Shown one piece after another: positions 7,626 to 17,314 of a DNA stretch of 56,022 nucleotides. Source of the DNA: Tabrizicola sp. (GTDB lineage: Bacteria > Pseudomonadota > Alphaproteobacteria > Rhodobacterales > Rhodobacteraceae); assembly GCA_016792685.1 (NCBI GenBank), contig JAEULQ010000076.1, positions 1 through 56,022 on the forward strand, given 5' to 3'. The notes beneath the pieces are model-generated. The model saw nothing but the letters and a program-made list of their open reading frames with translations, ran no database searches and was not told the DNA's origin. The number at the start of each line of letters is the position of its first letter. The stretch's first letter is position 1. The position numbers and the translations under genes were made by a program.

Positions 7626-8884
7626 CAGCCGGACAGTCCCCTGCGAACCTCGTCGAGCCCGGGCGCCGCCGTGACAGGTCCATAGATCGCCAGCGCCGCG
7701 CGTGCCGCGGTCACTTCGGCGGCATAGGCGCGGACCGCGGCCGTGTCGACCGCGTCGATCTTGGCCACCGCCTCGCTGACCGCAGGCACCCGGCCCCAGA
7801 TCGACAAGAGCCGCGCATTGCGCTCGGCCCGGGACGACGGGCTTTCCAGCCCCATCAGCATCCCCGCCCTGAGCTGCGCCCGTGCGCGTGCCACCTCTGC
7901 CTCGCTCATGTCCTCGGCCGCGCGCTTCAACTCATCCAGCGTCAGCTGCGTGAGATCCCCGATCTCGGCTTCCGACGTTCCGGCATAGACCGTGATCTGC
8001 CCGGTGTCTTCATAGGCCGAGGACTGGGCATAGATCGAATAGCATAGCCCCCGGTCTTCGCGGATCTTCTGGAAAAGGCGGCTCGACATGCCACCGCCCA
8101 TCGCCGTCGAATAGACCTGCGCGGCATAGACCTTGTCATCGCGGTAGCCCGGTCCCTCGAAGGACAGGGCAAAGTGCACCTGCTCCAGGTCCTTCACCTC
8201 GCGGCGCTCCCCGCCGACGAAGCGCGCCGGCTCCACGACCGACCGGCCTACCGGCTTCAGCCCCCCGAAGATGCGCTCTGCCGCTTCGACGATCGCGTCG
8301 TGATCGACCCCGCCCGCAGCCGAGAGGATCATCTGGTCCGGCCCGTAATGCGCGCCGGTAAAGCCCTCGAAATCGGCCTTCCGGAACGAGGCCACCCGCT
8401 CTTCCGGGCCAAGGATCGTGCGGCCGAAAGGCTGGTCGGGATAGCTCACCTCATGCAGCCAGTCGAAGATGATGTCGTCCGGCGTATCCAGCGCCTGGCC
8501 GATCTCCTGCAGGATGACATGGCGTTCGGTCTCGATATCCGCCTTGCGGAAGAGCGGGTTGAGGACGATATCCGCAATCACGTCCAGCGCCATGACCACA
8601 TCGCCCGACAGGACCCGCGCGTAATAGGCCGTCATCTCGCGGCTGGTATAGGCGTTGATATAGCCGCCCACATCCTCGATTTCCTCGGCGATCCGCAGGG
8701 CCGACCGGCGGCGCGTGCCCTTGAAGGCCATATGCTCCAGGAAATGCGCGATCCCGTTCTGCGCCGGCGTCTCGTGCCGCCCGCCAGCCTCGACCCAAAG
8801 TCCGATCGAGGCCGACATCAGCCCCGGCATCGCCTCGGTCACAATGCGAAAGCCGTTCGGCAGGCGGTGCAGACGTTCGCTCAA
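7625..8884 (-). CDS. M16 family zinc peptidase (processing-peptidase-like)
   Basis: The 419-residue metalloprotease carries the inverted zinc motif HFLEH at residues 47-51, and a glutamate-rich helix near residue 127 (HVILQEIGQ) supplies the usual third ligand. A second, non-catalytic M16 half follows, as in bacterial homologues of mitochondrial processing peptidase beta. Length and domain pairing are normal. It overlaps thrC by four bases and continues the ctaC-to-thrC block, an arrangement seen in many Rhodobacterales. Physiological substrates are not established. Confidence 0.93.
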   Translation of the reverse strand: MSERLHRLPNGFRIVTEAMPGLMSASIGLWVEAGGRHETPAQNGIAHFLEHMAFKGTRRRSALRIAEEIEDVGGYINAYTSREMTAYYARVLSGDVVMALDVIADIVLNPLFRKADIETERHVILQEIGQALDTPDDIIFDWLHEVSYPDQPFGRTILGPEERVASFRKADFEGFTGAHYGPDQMILSAAGGVDHDAIVEAAERIFGGLKPVGRSVVEPARFVGGERREVKDLEQVHFALSFEGPGYRDDKVYAAQVYSTAMGGGMSSRLFQKIREDRGLCYSIYAQSSAYEDTGQITVYAGTSEAEIGDLTQLTLDELKRAAEDMSEAEVARARAQLRAGMLMGLESPSSRAERNARLLSIWGRVPAVSEAVAKIDAVDTAAVRAYAAEVTAARAALAIYGPVTAAPGLDEVRRGLSG

Positions 8885-10266
8885 CGGGCAATCCTTTCGC
8901 GGATCAGTTCCTGCAGCGCGGCCAGATCGTTCGGCACCCTGGTCATCCGCTCCTCGCGCTGGAAGAGATCGGCCATATGCAGTGGCAGGCCCGGGCGGAT
9001 GCCGGTCGCCCGCTCCACCGCATCAGGGAATTTCGCCGGATGCGCCGTTGCCAGCGTGATCATCGGTTCGTCGCCCAGATGCTCCTCCGCGACTTTCACC
9101 CCGACAGCGGAATGCGGACACAGGAGCTCGCCAGTGGTCTTGTGCAGCCGCGCGATGGTCGCCAGCGTCTCTTCCTCGCTGCAGGACCCCGACTCGAACT
9201 GGGCGCGCAGCCGTTCCAGAACGTCCTGCCGGATGCGGAACCCGCCCGACTTCATCTCGCCCATCAGCTCGGCAATCGCCGGACCATCGTGCAGATAGGC
9301 GTCAAACAGCGCCCGCTCGAAGTTCGACGAGACCTGAATGTCCATCGATGGGCTGACCGAAGGCTTGACCCCGTTCGTCCGGTATTCCCCCGTCCGCAGC
9401 GCCCGGTCCAGGATGTCGTTCTGGTTCGTCGCAATCACCAGCCGGTCGATCGTCAGGCCCAGCCACTGCGCGATCGACCCGGCATAGATGTCGCCGAAGT
9501 TGCCGGTCGGGACCGTGAAGCTCACCTGGCGATGCGGCGCGCCTAGCGCCACGCCCGCATAGAAATAATAGACCACCTGGGCCAGCACGCGGGCCCAGTT
9601 GATGCTGTTGACCCCCGCCAGCCGGACACCGTCGCGGAAGGCAAAGTCGTTGAACATGTCCTTCACGCGGGCCTGGGCATCGTCGAAATCGCCCTCAATC
9701 GCAAGGGCATGGACATTGGCCTCGGACGGCGTCGTCATCTGCCGCCGCTGCACGTCCGACACGCGCCCATGCGGGAACAGGATGAACACATCCACATTCG
9801 CCAACCCCCGGAAAGCCTCGATCGCCGCCGATCCGGTGTCGCCCGAAGTGGCGCCGACAATCGTGATCCGCTCCCCCGTCTTGGCCAGCGCCGCCTGCAT
9901 CATCTGACCGATGAGGCTCATGGCAAAGTCCTTGAAGGCAAGCGTCGGCCCGTGGAATAGTTCCAGCAGGAAATGGTTCGACCCCAGCTGCACCATCGGC
10001 GCACGGGCGGCATGGTGGAACCCGCCATAGGCCTTGTCGATCAGGCCGCGGAATTCGTCATCCGTGAAGAACCCGCCCAGAAACGGCCGCATCACCCGGA
10101 ACGCGACCTCCTCATAAGGAAGGCCCGCCAGCGCGGCAATCTCCCAATGCTCCATCACGGGCATGGTCTGCGGCACATAAAGCCCGCCGTCACGGGCAAG
10201 CCCGGTCATCATCGCTTCGCCGAAGCCCAGGATCGGCGCGCTGCCACGGGTCGAGATGTAGTTCAT
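8881..10266 (-). CDS. thrC: Threonine synthase
   Basis: This PLP enzyme converts O-phosphohomoserine to threonine. The 461-residue protein starts with MNYISTRG and shows HGPTLAFKDFAMSLIGQ, in which Lys112 is the PLP-binding lysine. Further on, VGATSGDTGSAAIEAF binds the cofactor phosphate and FTVPTGNFGDIYAG is conserved. It is the longer, bacterial/yeast-type subfamily. It sits ten bases downstream of the SURF1 gene and may be read from the cta transcript. Confidence 0.97.
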   Translation of the reverse strand: MNYISTRGSAPILGFGEAMMTGLARDGGLYVPQTMPVMEHWEIAALAGLPYEEVAFRVMRPFLGGFFTDDEFRGLIDKAYGGFHHAARAPMVQLGSNHFLLELFHGPTLAFKDFAMSLIGQMMQAALAKTGERITIVGATSGDTGSAAIEAFRGLANVDVFILFPHGRVSDVQRRQMTTPSEANVHALAIEGDFDDAQARVKDMFNDFAFRDGVRLAGVNSINWARVLAQVVYYFYAGVALGAPHRQVSFTVPTGNFGDIYAGSIAQWLGLTIDRLVIATNQNDILDRALRTGEYRTNGVKPSVSPSMDIQVSSNFERALFDAYLHDGPAIAELMGEMKSGGFRIRQDVLERLRAQFESGSCSEEETLATIARLHKTTGELLCPHSAVGVKVAEEHLGDEPMITLATAHPAKFPDAVERATGIRPGLPLHMADLFQREERMTRVPNDLAALQELIRERIAR

Positions 10267-10276
10267 TGCTTCGCCT

Positions 10277-10945
10277 TCAAACCTTCCGCGCCCTGATACG
10301 CCAGAGAAGAAAGACTGTCATCCCCGCCCAGGTCGCCGCCAAAAGGAACCACTGGATCGCATAGCCCCAGTGGTTGTTGGGTATAGACGATGTGTCGACC
10401 GGAACCGGCGTGATCCCGTCACCGACTGGCTTGGCTGCGACAATTAATGTCGCTTCCGTGTCCAGCTTCTGGGCCATGGCCGCGACATCGCGTGCAAACC
10501 AGAGACCCGTCTTCGCATCGGGCGGTGGGGTGGACGCGTCGGCATCCTGCGGCCAGTGGAGGTTGCCCTCGACCCGGGCCGCGCGCGGGGGCCGGGGGAC
10601 ATTGCGCATGTCCTCCTCGATGAAGCCGCGCTGCACCATGATCCGGCGGCCATCGGGCAGGGCGAAAGCCTCGATCACCAGCACGCCGGGGCTTGCCCCC
10701 TTCTGGCCCGCCAGAACCTCCAGGTATTCGCCCGTAAAGCGCCCATCGGCAAAGACCGCCTGGAACTTGTGCGGCCCCTCTTCCGGCACTGCAGGCAAGG
10801 GAATCGCGGCATTGCCGATCCGCGCCTCGATCTCGTCCAGATAGATGCGCTTCTCTTCCATCCGGCGCAGTTGCCAGAAGCCGAGGCTCATCAGGATCGC
10901 GACCCCGACAATGCCCATGAGGACGGGAAAGGCGTAGCGACGCAT
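10277..10945 (-). CDS. SURF1 family cytochrome oxidase assembly protein
   Basis: This membrane protein of 222 residues has one helix at the N-terminus (residues 6-22, including SLGFWQLRRMEEK) and one near the C-terminus (about 198-216), with a periplasmic domain between. The FWQLRR element and the closing NNHWGYAIQWF block are the SURF1 signatures. It helps place heme a in subunit I of aa3-type cytochrome c oxidase. I chose ATG 10945; a longer open frame upstream to 11065 overlaps the end of ctaE and lacks support. Its position right after ctaE fits the role. Confidence 0.92.
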   Translation of the reverse strand: MRRYAFPVLMGIVGVAILMSLGFWQLRRMEEKRIYLDEIEARIGNAAIPLPAVPEEGPHKFQAVFADGRFTGEYLEVLAGQKGASPGVLVIEAFALPDGRRIMVQRGFIEEDMRNVPRPPRAARVEGNLHWPQDADASTPPPDAKTGLWFARDVAAMAQKLDTEATLIVAAKPVGDGITPVPVDTSSIPNNHWGYAIQWFLLAATWAGMTVFLLWRIRARKV

Positions 10946-11012
10946 GGGATACCCCGGAAATGAAAGCGCAGGCCCGAAGGCCCGCGCTGACCAGTGACTT
11001 TGGGCCTCTGGC

Positions 11013-11813
11013 TTACTGCCCCCAGACGTAGACGGCGGCAAAGAGGAACAGCCAGACCACGTCAACGAAGTGCCAGTACCAGGCTGCAGCCTCGAAGCCC
11101 ACGTGCTTCTCGGGCGTGAAGTGGCCCTTCAGCGCACGGATCAGGCAGACAGTCAGGAAGATCGTCCCGATGATGACGTGGAAGCCGTGGAAGCCCGTCG
11201 CCATGAAGAACGAGGCGCCATAGATGTTGCCGGCGAAACCGAAGGCCGCGTGGCTGTATTCATAGGCCTGCATCCCGGTGAAGATCACGCCCAGAGCAAT
11301 CGCGATGATCAGGCCGTTCACCAGATCCTTGCGGTTGTTCTCATGCACCAGCGCATGGTGGGCCCAGGTCGCAGCGCAGCCCGAAAGAAGCAGGATCAGC
11401 GTGTTCATGAAGGGCAGGTGCCAGGGGTCGAAGGTCTCGATCCCGGCCGGCGGCCAAACGCCGTCGATAGCCGGGCTATCCGGCCCCATCGGATACATCC
11501 GGTGCTTGAAGAAGGTCCAGAACCAGGCCGAGAAGAACATCACTTCCGACATGATGAAGAGGATGAAGCCATAGCGCAGGCCCAGCCGCACCACCGGGGT
11601 GTGGTCACCCGCATGGCTTTCGTGAACGACTTCCGACCACCAGGCGTACATGACGTAAAGCACGCCCGCGAGGCCGATCAGGCCCAGCCACGGACCCGAG
11701 CCGTGCATCCACAGCACCGCGCCGAACAGCATGATGAAGCCTGCAACAGCCCCAAGCAGCGGCCAGATCGACGGCGGCAGGACGTGGTAATCGTGGTTCT
11801 TTGCGTGGGCCAT
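11013..11813 (-). CDS. ctaE: Cytochrome c oxidase subunit III
   Basis: The 266-residue subunit III of aa3-type oxidase has seven predicted membrane helices. It begins [18 protein letters not shown]. Typical blocks are [26 protein letters not shown], and [14 protein letters not shown] followed by [14 protein letters not shown] near the end. It stabilises the catalytic core of the proton-pumping terminal oxidase. The gene follows ctaG in the same direction. Subunit I is not in the window, as is usual for this order, where it is encoded elsewhere. Confidence 0.97.
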   Translation of the reverse strand: MAHAKNHDYHVLPPSIWPLLGAVAGFIMLFGAVLWMHGSGPWLGLIGLAGVLYVMYAWWSEVVHESHAGDHTPVVRLGLRYGFILFIMSEVMFFSAWFWTFFKHRMYPMGPDSPAIDGVWPPAGIETFDPWHLPFMNTLILLLSGCAATWAHHALVHENNRKDLVNGLIIAIALGVIFTGMQAYEYSHAAFGFAGNIYGASFFMATGFHGFHVIIGTIFLTVCLIRALKGHFTPEKHVGFEAAAWYWHFVDVVWLFLFAAVYVWGQ

Positions 11814-11839
11814 GGCCGGCGTTTCCCTCGTTGTCTGTC

Positions 11840-12430
11840 TCAGTTCACCGCGGCTTCATCCGCGGCGGAAGATTTCAAAGCCGCCTGTTCCGCAGGCAGC
11901 GGTGTTTCGTGGAAGGTATAGCTCAGCACGATCTCATGCACAAACTGCCCTTCGGGGTCTTCGACCATCGCAGGGTCGACATAGAAGCTGACCGGCATCT
12001 GCACCGTCTCGCCGGGCTGCAACACCTGTTCGGTGAAGCAGAAGCACTCGATCTTGGTGAAATACCCGCCCGCAGCATAGGGGAAGACGTTGAAGCTTGC
12101 CGTCCCCGCTACCACCCGGTCGGTCGGGTTGTGGGCCTCATAAAAGGCCAGACCCGTCTCGCCGACGCGGATCTCCATCGAACGCACGACCGGCTTGAAG
12201 GTCCAGGGCATTCCCTGTTCCAGCGACGCATCGAAGCGCACCTTCACGGTCTGCTCCAGAACCACATCCGACCCCGCCTCGGCCACCGAGGTCGTGCCGC
12301 CAAAACCCGTCACCCGGCAGAACCAGTCATAGAAAGGCACTGCCGCAAACGACAGCGATGCCATGGTCACCACCACGGCCACAAGCTGGACCAGCGTCCG
12401 TTTCGGTCCCTGCAGGCGCGGGAGGATCAT
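11840..12430 (-). CDS. ctaG: Cytochrome c oxidase assembly protein CtaG/Cox11
   Basis: This copper chaperone delivers Cu to the CuB site of subunit I. The 196-residue protein has one N-terminal membrane helix (about residues 13-31), [14 protein letters not shown] just after it, and the copper motif CFCF with Cys129 and Cys131. The domain is periplasmic. The start overlaps the end of the preceding 63-residue gene by four bases, indicating translational coupling. Confidence 0.96.
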   Translation of the reverse strand: MILPRLQGPKRTLVQLVAVVVTMASLSFAAVPFYDWFCRVTGFGGTTSVAEAGSDVVLEQTVKVRFDASLEQGMPWTFKPVVRSMEIRVGETGLAFYEAHNPTDRVVAGTASFNVFPYAAGGYFTKIECFCFTEQVLQPGETVQMPVSFYVDPAMVEDPEGQFVHEIVLSYTFHETPLPAEQAALKSSAADEAAVN

Positions 12431-12618
12431 TCGCTGTCCTCCTGCGGCGCCGGTTCGGACTGGAAGGTGTGATCGAAGCCCTGCATCGGATCGCCGCGCT
12501 TCACCTTGACCACGGTCAGAGCGAAGACCAGCACGACAAAGGCCGCCAGCGTCAGCCCAAGGCCAAGGTTCCGGCTGAACCGGCGTTTGTGCAGCTCATG
12601 TTCGGGGCGGAAGGTCAT
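12427..12618 (-). CDS. Small single-helix membrane protein of the cta cluster
   Basis: This 63-residue protein has a charged N-terminus ([17 protein letters not shown]), one membrane helix (about residues 18-38) and an acidic tail. Similar small genes lie between ctaB and ctaG in many alphaproteobacteria and are sometimes annotated CoxF or oxidase assembly. It overlaps ctaG by four bases and begins one base before the ctaB stop. A role in oxidase assembly is inferred from position only. Confidence 0.8.
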   Translation of the reverse strand: MTFRPEHELHKRRFSRNLGLGLTLAAFVVLVFALTVVKVKRGDPMQGFDHTFQSEPAPQEDSE

Positions 12619-12619
12619 T

Positions 12620-13564
12620 TCACCAGCCCCCCAGCCCTGCGGATTTCAGCGCCAGTTCCACCAGGAAGGCCGCGAAATGCAGGAAAAGGTACAAAAGCGA
12701 GACGCGGAAGAAGGCTTTCTCGACCGCATATTTGTCCGCCTCGGCCATCACCTCGTCGCGCCGCCAGATGCGGAAGGCGCCGATGACGAACCAGGCGTTC
12801 AGCACCACGGCCACCGCCAGCGTGAACGGCCCGCCGATCGAGGTCATCGCCACCCCCAGCGCCACCGGCACCAGCAAAAGCGTATAGGCCAGGATATGCG
12901 CCCGCGTGGCCTTCCGGCCATGGGTCACCGTCAGCATAGGCACGCCCGCTGCGTGGTAGTCTTCCTTCATGAACAAGGCCAGAGCCCAGAAATGCGGCGG
13001 GGTCCACATGAAGATCAGCGCGAACATCAGGAACGCCTCAAGCGAAACGCTTCCGGTCACAGCGACCCAGCCGATCATCGGCGGGAAGGCCCCGGCCGCA
13101 CCGCCGATGACGATGTTCTGCGGGGTCGACCGCTTGAGCCACATCGAATAGACGACGGCATAGAAGAAGATCGTGAAGGCCAGAAGCGCGGCGGCCATCA
13201 GGTTGGTGGCAAGCCCCAGCATCACGACGCTGATCCCGGAAAGCCCCAAGCCCACCGCAAGCGCTTCGCCCGCCTGCACCTTTCCTGCCGGCACCGGCCG
13301 ACGCTGGGTGCGCTTCATCACCTGGTCGATATCGGCATCCCACCACATGTTCAGCGCGCCCGAGGCCCCGGCCCCCAGCGCAATGAACAGGATCGCGGCA
13401 AAACCCTCGACCGGATGGAGCCCGACCGGCGCCACCAGAAGCCCGACCAGCGCGGTGAAAACCACAAGCGACATCACGCGCGGCTTCAAGAGCTGCACAT
13501 AGTCGCCGAACCCCGCCTCATGCGGGGCTTCGGTTGCGCCCTGATATGCTCCGATGTCGCTCAC
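12620..13564 (-). CDS. ctaB: Protoheme IX farnesyltransferase (heme O synthase)
   Basis: This polytopic membrane enzyme adds a farnesyl group to heme b, making heme o, the precursor of heme a. The 314-residue protein has the UbiA-family aspartate motif NMWWDADID at residues 72-80, followed by [12 protein letters not shown] second aspartate-containing loop, [14 protein letters not shown], lies near residue 200. The order ctaC-ctaB-small gene-ctaG-ctaE is standard for aa3 oxidase clusters. It follows ctaC by 69 bp. Confidence 0.96.
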   Translation of the reverse strand: MSDIGAYQGATEAPHEAGFGDYVQLLKPRVMSLVVFTALVGLLVAPVGLHPVEGFAAILFIALGAGASGALNMWWDADIDQVMKRTQRRPVPAGKVQAGEALAVGLGLSGISVVMLGLATNLMAAALLAFTIFFYAVVYSMWLKRSTPQNIVIGGAAGAFPPMIGWVAVTGSVSLEAFLMFALIFMWTPPHFWALALFMKEDYHAAGVPMLTVTHGRKATRAHILAYTLLLVPVALGVAMTSIGGPFTLAVAVVLNAWFVIGAFRIWRRDEVMAEADKYAVEKAFFRVSLLYLFLHFAAFLVELALKSAGLGGW

Positions 13565-13633
13565 TTGGGACCCATCTCAGTAACGAGGGGCCTGCCTGAC
13601 GCAAGCCCCGCGTGGTCACGCAGACTTAAGGCC

Positions 13634-14545
13634 TCAGTCGTTCGAGGCAACCTGAACCGGGGCTTCGGTCGCCGCCTGCGACAGGATGACATCCCCCGCC
13701 TTGGCCTTGGCCAGCCACTCGGCATAGGCAGCTTCCGACACCACCTTCACGGTGATCGGCATGTAGGCATGCATCTGCCCGCAGATTTCCGAGCACTGAC
13801 CGAAGTAGATGCCTTCCTTCTCGGCCTCGAACCACAGCGCGGCAGTCCGCCCCGGGACCGCATCCTGCATGACGCCAAAGGCGGGGATCTTCCAGGAATG
13901 GATCACGTCGGTCGCGGTAACCTGCACCACGACGACCTTGCCCACCGGCACGACCACAGCCGTGTCGGTCGCAAGCAGGAACTGCTCCTTCGAGTAGCCC
14001 GCCGCTTTCAGCTGTTCCTCGACCTCGGGGGTCAGCATGTTCGTCCCGCCAGAGGCCGGAGAGCCGATCATGTAGCTGTCGAACGAAATCCCCTCGTCGA
14101 CATATTCATAGGACCAATACCACTGGTTGCCGGTCGCCTTGATGGTGACCTCGCCCACCGGAATTTCCTGCTGCTTGAACAGGATCGGCAGCGAGAAGGA
14201 CCCGATGACCACCAGGATCACGATCGGGATCAGGGTCCATGCCACTTCCAGCGGGCTGTTGTGGGTAAAGCGCGCCGGCGTCGGGTTGGCCCGACGGTTG
14301 AAGCGCAGGATCGTGTAGATCAGAAGCCCGGTCACGAAGATGACGATGGCGCCGATGATGTAGTTGATCATCGTGTCCAGCCAGACGATGTCATGCTTCA
14401 GCTCGGTCGCCGAGGGCTGGAAGCCCATTCCGCCCGGCTCGGGTTGACCGATGATTTCCAAAGCCTGCTGCGCCAGGACCTGCCCTGCCACGAGCGTGCT
14501 CAACCCTGCCGCGGCGATTCCGCCGATCACGTTCGAAAGACGCAT
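13634..14545 (-). CDS. ctaC: Cytochrome c oxidase subunit II (CuA subunit)
   Basis: The 303-residue subunit accepts electrons from cytochrome c. A cleavable signal peptide ends near QVLAQ (residue 25), two membrane helices follow, and then the periplasmic cupredoxin domain. CuA ligands are visible as His216, Cys251, Glu253, Cys255, His259 and Met262 in [15 protein letters not shown]. The aromatic patch QWYWSYEY (residues 141-148) is the electron entry site. I took ATG 14545, since the longer frame to 14635 adds a non-signal-like extension. It is the first gene of the block and diverges from a hydrolase gene. Confidence 0.96.
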   Translation of the reverse strand: MRLSNVIGGIAAAGLSTLVAGQVLAQQALEIIGQPEPGGMGFQPSATELKHDIVWLDTMINYIIGAIVIFVTGLLIYTILRFNRRANPTPARFTHNSPLEVAWTLIPIVILVVIGSFSLPILFKQQEIPVGEVTIKATGNQWYWSYEYVDEGISFDSYMIGSPASGGTNMLTPEVEEQLKAAGYSKEQFLLATDTAVVVPVGKVVVVQVTATDVIHSWKIPAFGVMQDAVPGRTAALWFEAEKEGIYFGQCSEICGQMHAYMPITVKVVSEAAYAEWLAKAKAGDVILSQAATEAPVQVASND

Positions 14546-14644
14546 ACTTTTGTTCCCGTTCACGTCGCGGCCTGGCGCCGCCTTCTCGGGCCCTGCCGTC
14601 AAGGGCAGAATCCCGCTGTTTCCCACGGCCCTCAAACCATATTA

Positions 14645-14661
14645 GCTTGTCCGCGACAAGC
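14645..14661. promoter_or_regulatory. Dyad in the ctaC/hydrolase divergent promoter region
   Basis: A perfect inverted repeat, GCTTGTC (14645-14651) and GACAAGC (14655-14661), lies about 100 bp upstream of ctaC and 58 bp upstream of the hydrolase start. Its symmetry and position suit an operator for one or both genes. I cannot name the regulator. Confidence 0.4.
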
Positions 14662-14718
14662 AAAACCGTTGCGACAAAGCAGCGCCGATTGGCACGGGTT
14701 CGGGAAAAGCGGAAGCGC

Positions 14719-15528
14719 ATGGCCTTCATCAAGCTCACCCTCGTCACTTTCGGTCTGGTCTATGTCGCGGCCTTGTCCGGAATCTACCTTTTCCAACGGG
14801 ATCTGCAGTATTTCCCCACCCGCCGCGACCCCGCGCCCGAAGCGCTCGGCCTGACCGGGGTCGAGCGTCTGACCCTCGCCACCCCTGACGGAGAGAGCCT
14901 CGTCCTGTGGTACGCGCCCCCCGCAGGCAACCGCCCGGTCATCCTTTTTCTTCAAGGCAACGCGGGCGAGATCGCCGACCGCGCCGACCGGCTCGCCTTT
15001 TACCGCTCGCGGGGTTTCGGCGCCGCATTCCTCAGCTATCGGGGGTTCGGCGGCTCGACCGGCAGGCCCAGCGAGACGGGGCTTCTGGCCGATACCAAGG
15101 CCGCATACGACTTTCTCCGAAACACCGGTGTCCCTTCGGAACGCATCATCCTGGTCGGCGAAAGCCTCGGCACCGGCCCCGCCGTCCAGACCGCCGCGCG
15201 GCACCCTGTCGGGGCTGTCGTGCTTGAGGCGCCCTATTCCGCCGCCGTCGATATCGCCCGCCGCGCCTATCGCTGGCTTCCCGTCGGCCTTCTGATGCGC
15301 GACCAATACCGCTCGCGCGACCACATCGCCCGGATCCGCGCACCACTGCTGATCCTGCACGGCGAAAATGACGATGTGATCCCCATCGGCTTCGGCAAAC
15401 GCCTTTTTAAGGCTGCAAGCGACCCCAAGACCTTCCTCTCCCTCGGACCCACCGGCCACGACGCGCTTTTCGACCCCGACACCTGGGCCAAGGAAGTCGC
15501 CTTCCTCGACCAGTTGTTCCCGCCATGA
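14719..15528 (+). CDS. Membrane-anchored alpha/beta hydrolase (BEM46/ABHD13-like)
   Basis: This 269-residue protein starts with one membrane helix (residues 4-24) and then a serine-hydrolase domain. The nucleophile elbow is GESLG with Ser149. The acid is Asp218 or Asp219 in GENDDV and the base is His247 in GPTGHD. The oxyanion loop is FLQGNAG (residues 77-83), as in BEM46/ABHD13 proteins. GGAAG lies ten bases before ATG 14719. The substrate is unknown, and the domain may face either side of the inner membrane. Confidence 0.85.
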   Translation: MAFIKLTLVTFGLVYVAALSGIYLFQRDLQYFPTRRDPAPEALGLTGVERLTLATPDGESLVLWYAPPAGNRPVILFLQGNAGEIADRADRLAFYRSRGFGAAFLSYRGFGGSTGRPSETGLLADTKAAYDFLRNTGVPSERIILVGESLGTGPAVQTAARHPVGAVVLEAPYSAAVDIARRAYRWLPVGLLMRDQYRSRDHIARIRAPLLILHGENDDVIPIGFGKRLFKAASDPKTFLSLGPTGHDALFDPDTWAKEVAFLDQLFPP

Positions 15529-15892
15529 CCTTTGAACGTGGCCCGCACGTCGCCGCACTCCTTTTATCCCCGTGTCCGGCCGGCATTCATGCGCACCACT
15601 CCAGGCAGTAACGATTCGCGCGACACGGTTAATTGCCCCCGTCTCTGGAGGAGTAGAGACGGAAGGAAGATGGAAAATAGACGCTCAACTTGTTCGAAAT
15701 ATCCTAGTTTAACACAGCGTTCTCAGTAGTTTGCCCGGCGCTGCTCAATCCATTCCGAGTTCTACCCCTCCATCCCTTTCACCCTTCGTTAGGCCATCAC
15801 CGCGCGCTGCTCCACGCTACACCCCAGCTCACCCGCTTGCGGCCACCCCTCCCCCGGCCTACCTTCCCGGGAACCCCCGTAAGGATTGCCCG
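15529..15892. other. Intergenic region with a GGAGGAG-loop hairpin and C-rich leader
   Basis: A hairpin with 8-bp stem CCGTCTCT (15639-15646) and AGAGACGG (15655-15662) exposes GGAGGAGT in its loop. A 19-codon frame follows (ATG 15670 to stop 15729, reading MENRRSTCSKYPSLTQRSQ), too short to call. From about 15755 to 15890 the plus strand is unusually rich in C and poor in G, forming the untranslated leader of tldD. A slightly AT-richer stretch around 15670-15730 could hold the tldD promoter. Confidence 0.4.
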
Positions 15893-17314
15893 ATGACCGA
15901 CGCCCCTTTCCGCCCCTTCGAGACCCATCTCGACGAAGCCACCGCCCTCGCCACACTTCGCGAAGCGACCGTCGGCGCGGATGACGGCGAGCTCTTCCTC
16001 GAACGCCGCCGGGCCGAAACCATCGTCCTCGACGATGGCCGGATCAAGCAGGCGACCTATGACGCGAGTCAGGGTTTCGGCCTCCGCGCCGTCCGGGGAG
16101 AGGTTGCAGGCTACGCCCATTCCACTGAAATTTCAGAGACTTCGCTCCGCCGCGCAACCGAGACTGCCCGGCTGGCGGTCGGCGCAGGCGGTGGCTCACT
16201 TGCCGACAGCCCCCGTGGCACCAACACAAGGCTCTACCGCGCCCTCGACCCGATGGCCGACGCCGCCTTCCCGGTGAAGATCGAACTTCTTCGCGAAATC
16301 GACGCCCATGCCCGTGCTTTGGACCCCCGTGTCGTGCAGGTCTCGGCGACCCTCTCTGCCAGTCTGCAAGAGGTGGAAATCCTGCGACCGGACGGGCTGC
16401 GCCTGACGGACATCCGCCCGATGGCCCGCCTCAATGTCTCTGTAATGATTGAGGAAAACGGCCGCCGTGAGCAAGGCGGCATGGGCAAAGGCGGCCGCCA
16501 CGGCCTGGCCCAGCTCATGTCCCCCGAGACCTGGAAACCCATGCTGGCCGAGGCCCTCCGCATCGCCCGCGTCAACCTCACCGCAACCGAGGCCCCCGCC
16601 GGCATGATGGACGTCGTCCTCGGCCCAGGCTGGCCAGGGATCCTGTTGCACGAGGCAATCGGGCATGGGCTGGAAGGTGACTTCAACCGCAAGGAAACCT
16701 CGGCCTTCTCGGGACTGATGGGCAAGCAGATCGCCTCGAAAGGCGTTACCGTTCTCGACGACGGCACCATCCCCGACCGGCGGGGATCGATCTCGATCGA
16801 CGACGAAGGCACCCCATCGGCGAAGAACACGCTCATCGAAGACGGCGTCCTCGTCGGCTATATGCAGGACCGCCAGAACGCGAGGCTGATGGGCGTCGCC
16901 CCGACCGGCAACGGCCGCCGCGAAAGCTTTGCCCATATCCCGATGCCGCGGATGACCAACACCTACATGCTCGCCGGGAAGGACGACCCCAAGGACATCG
17001 TCGCCAGCCTCAAGGACGGGATCTACGCCGTGGGCTTCTGTGGCGGCCAAGTCGATATAACTTCAGGGAAATTCGTCTTTTCCTGCACCGAGGCCTACCG
17101 GGTCCGGAACGGCGTGATCGGCGAGGCGGTGAAGGGGGCCACCCTGATCGGCGACGGCGCCACGGCGCTGAAAGGCATCCGGGCCGTCGGCAATGACCTT
17201 GAGCTTGACCCCGGCATCGGCAACTGCGGCAAGGCGGGCCAATGGGTTCCCGTCGGCGTGGGCCAACCGACCCTGCTGATCAGCGGGCTGACGGTCGGCG
17301 GGGCAGCGGCGTGA
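15893..17314 (+). CDS. tldD: Metalloprotease TldD
   Basis: TldD is the catalytic half of the TldD/TldE protease, which degrades unfolded peptides and processes some modified peptides. The 473-residue protein contains the zinc motif HEAIGH, with His253, Glu254 and His258, followed by GLEGDFNRKETSAFSG. A late FVFSCTEAYRV block has the Cys that serves as third metal ligand in the family. ATG 15893 has TAAGGA seven bases upstream; the open frame above it is the C-rich leader. A partner tldE (pmbA) is not in the window. Confidence 0.96.
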   Translation: MTDAPFRPFETHLDEATALATLREATVGADDGELFLERRRAETIVLDDGRIKQATYDASQGFGLRAVRGEVAGYAHSTEISETSLRRATETARLAVGAGGGSLADSPRGTNTRLYRALDPMADAAFPVKIELLREIDAHARALDPRVVQVSATLSASLQEVEILRPDGLRLTDIRPMARLNVSVMIEENGRREQGGMGKGGRHGLAQLMSPETWKPMLAEALRIARVNLTATEAPAGMMDVVLGPGWPGILLHEAIGHGLEGDFNRKETSAFSGLMGKQIASKGVTVLDDGTIPDRRGSISIDDEGTPSAKNTLIEDGVLVGYMQDRQNARLMGVAPTGNGRRESFAHIPMPRMTNTYMLAGKDDPKDIVASLKDGIYAVGFCGGQVDITSGKFVFSCTEAYRVRNGVIGEAVKGATLIGDGATALKGIRAVGNDLELDPGIGNCGKAGQWVPVGVGQPTLLISGLTVGGAAA

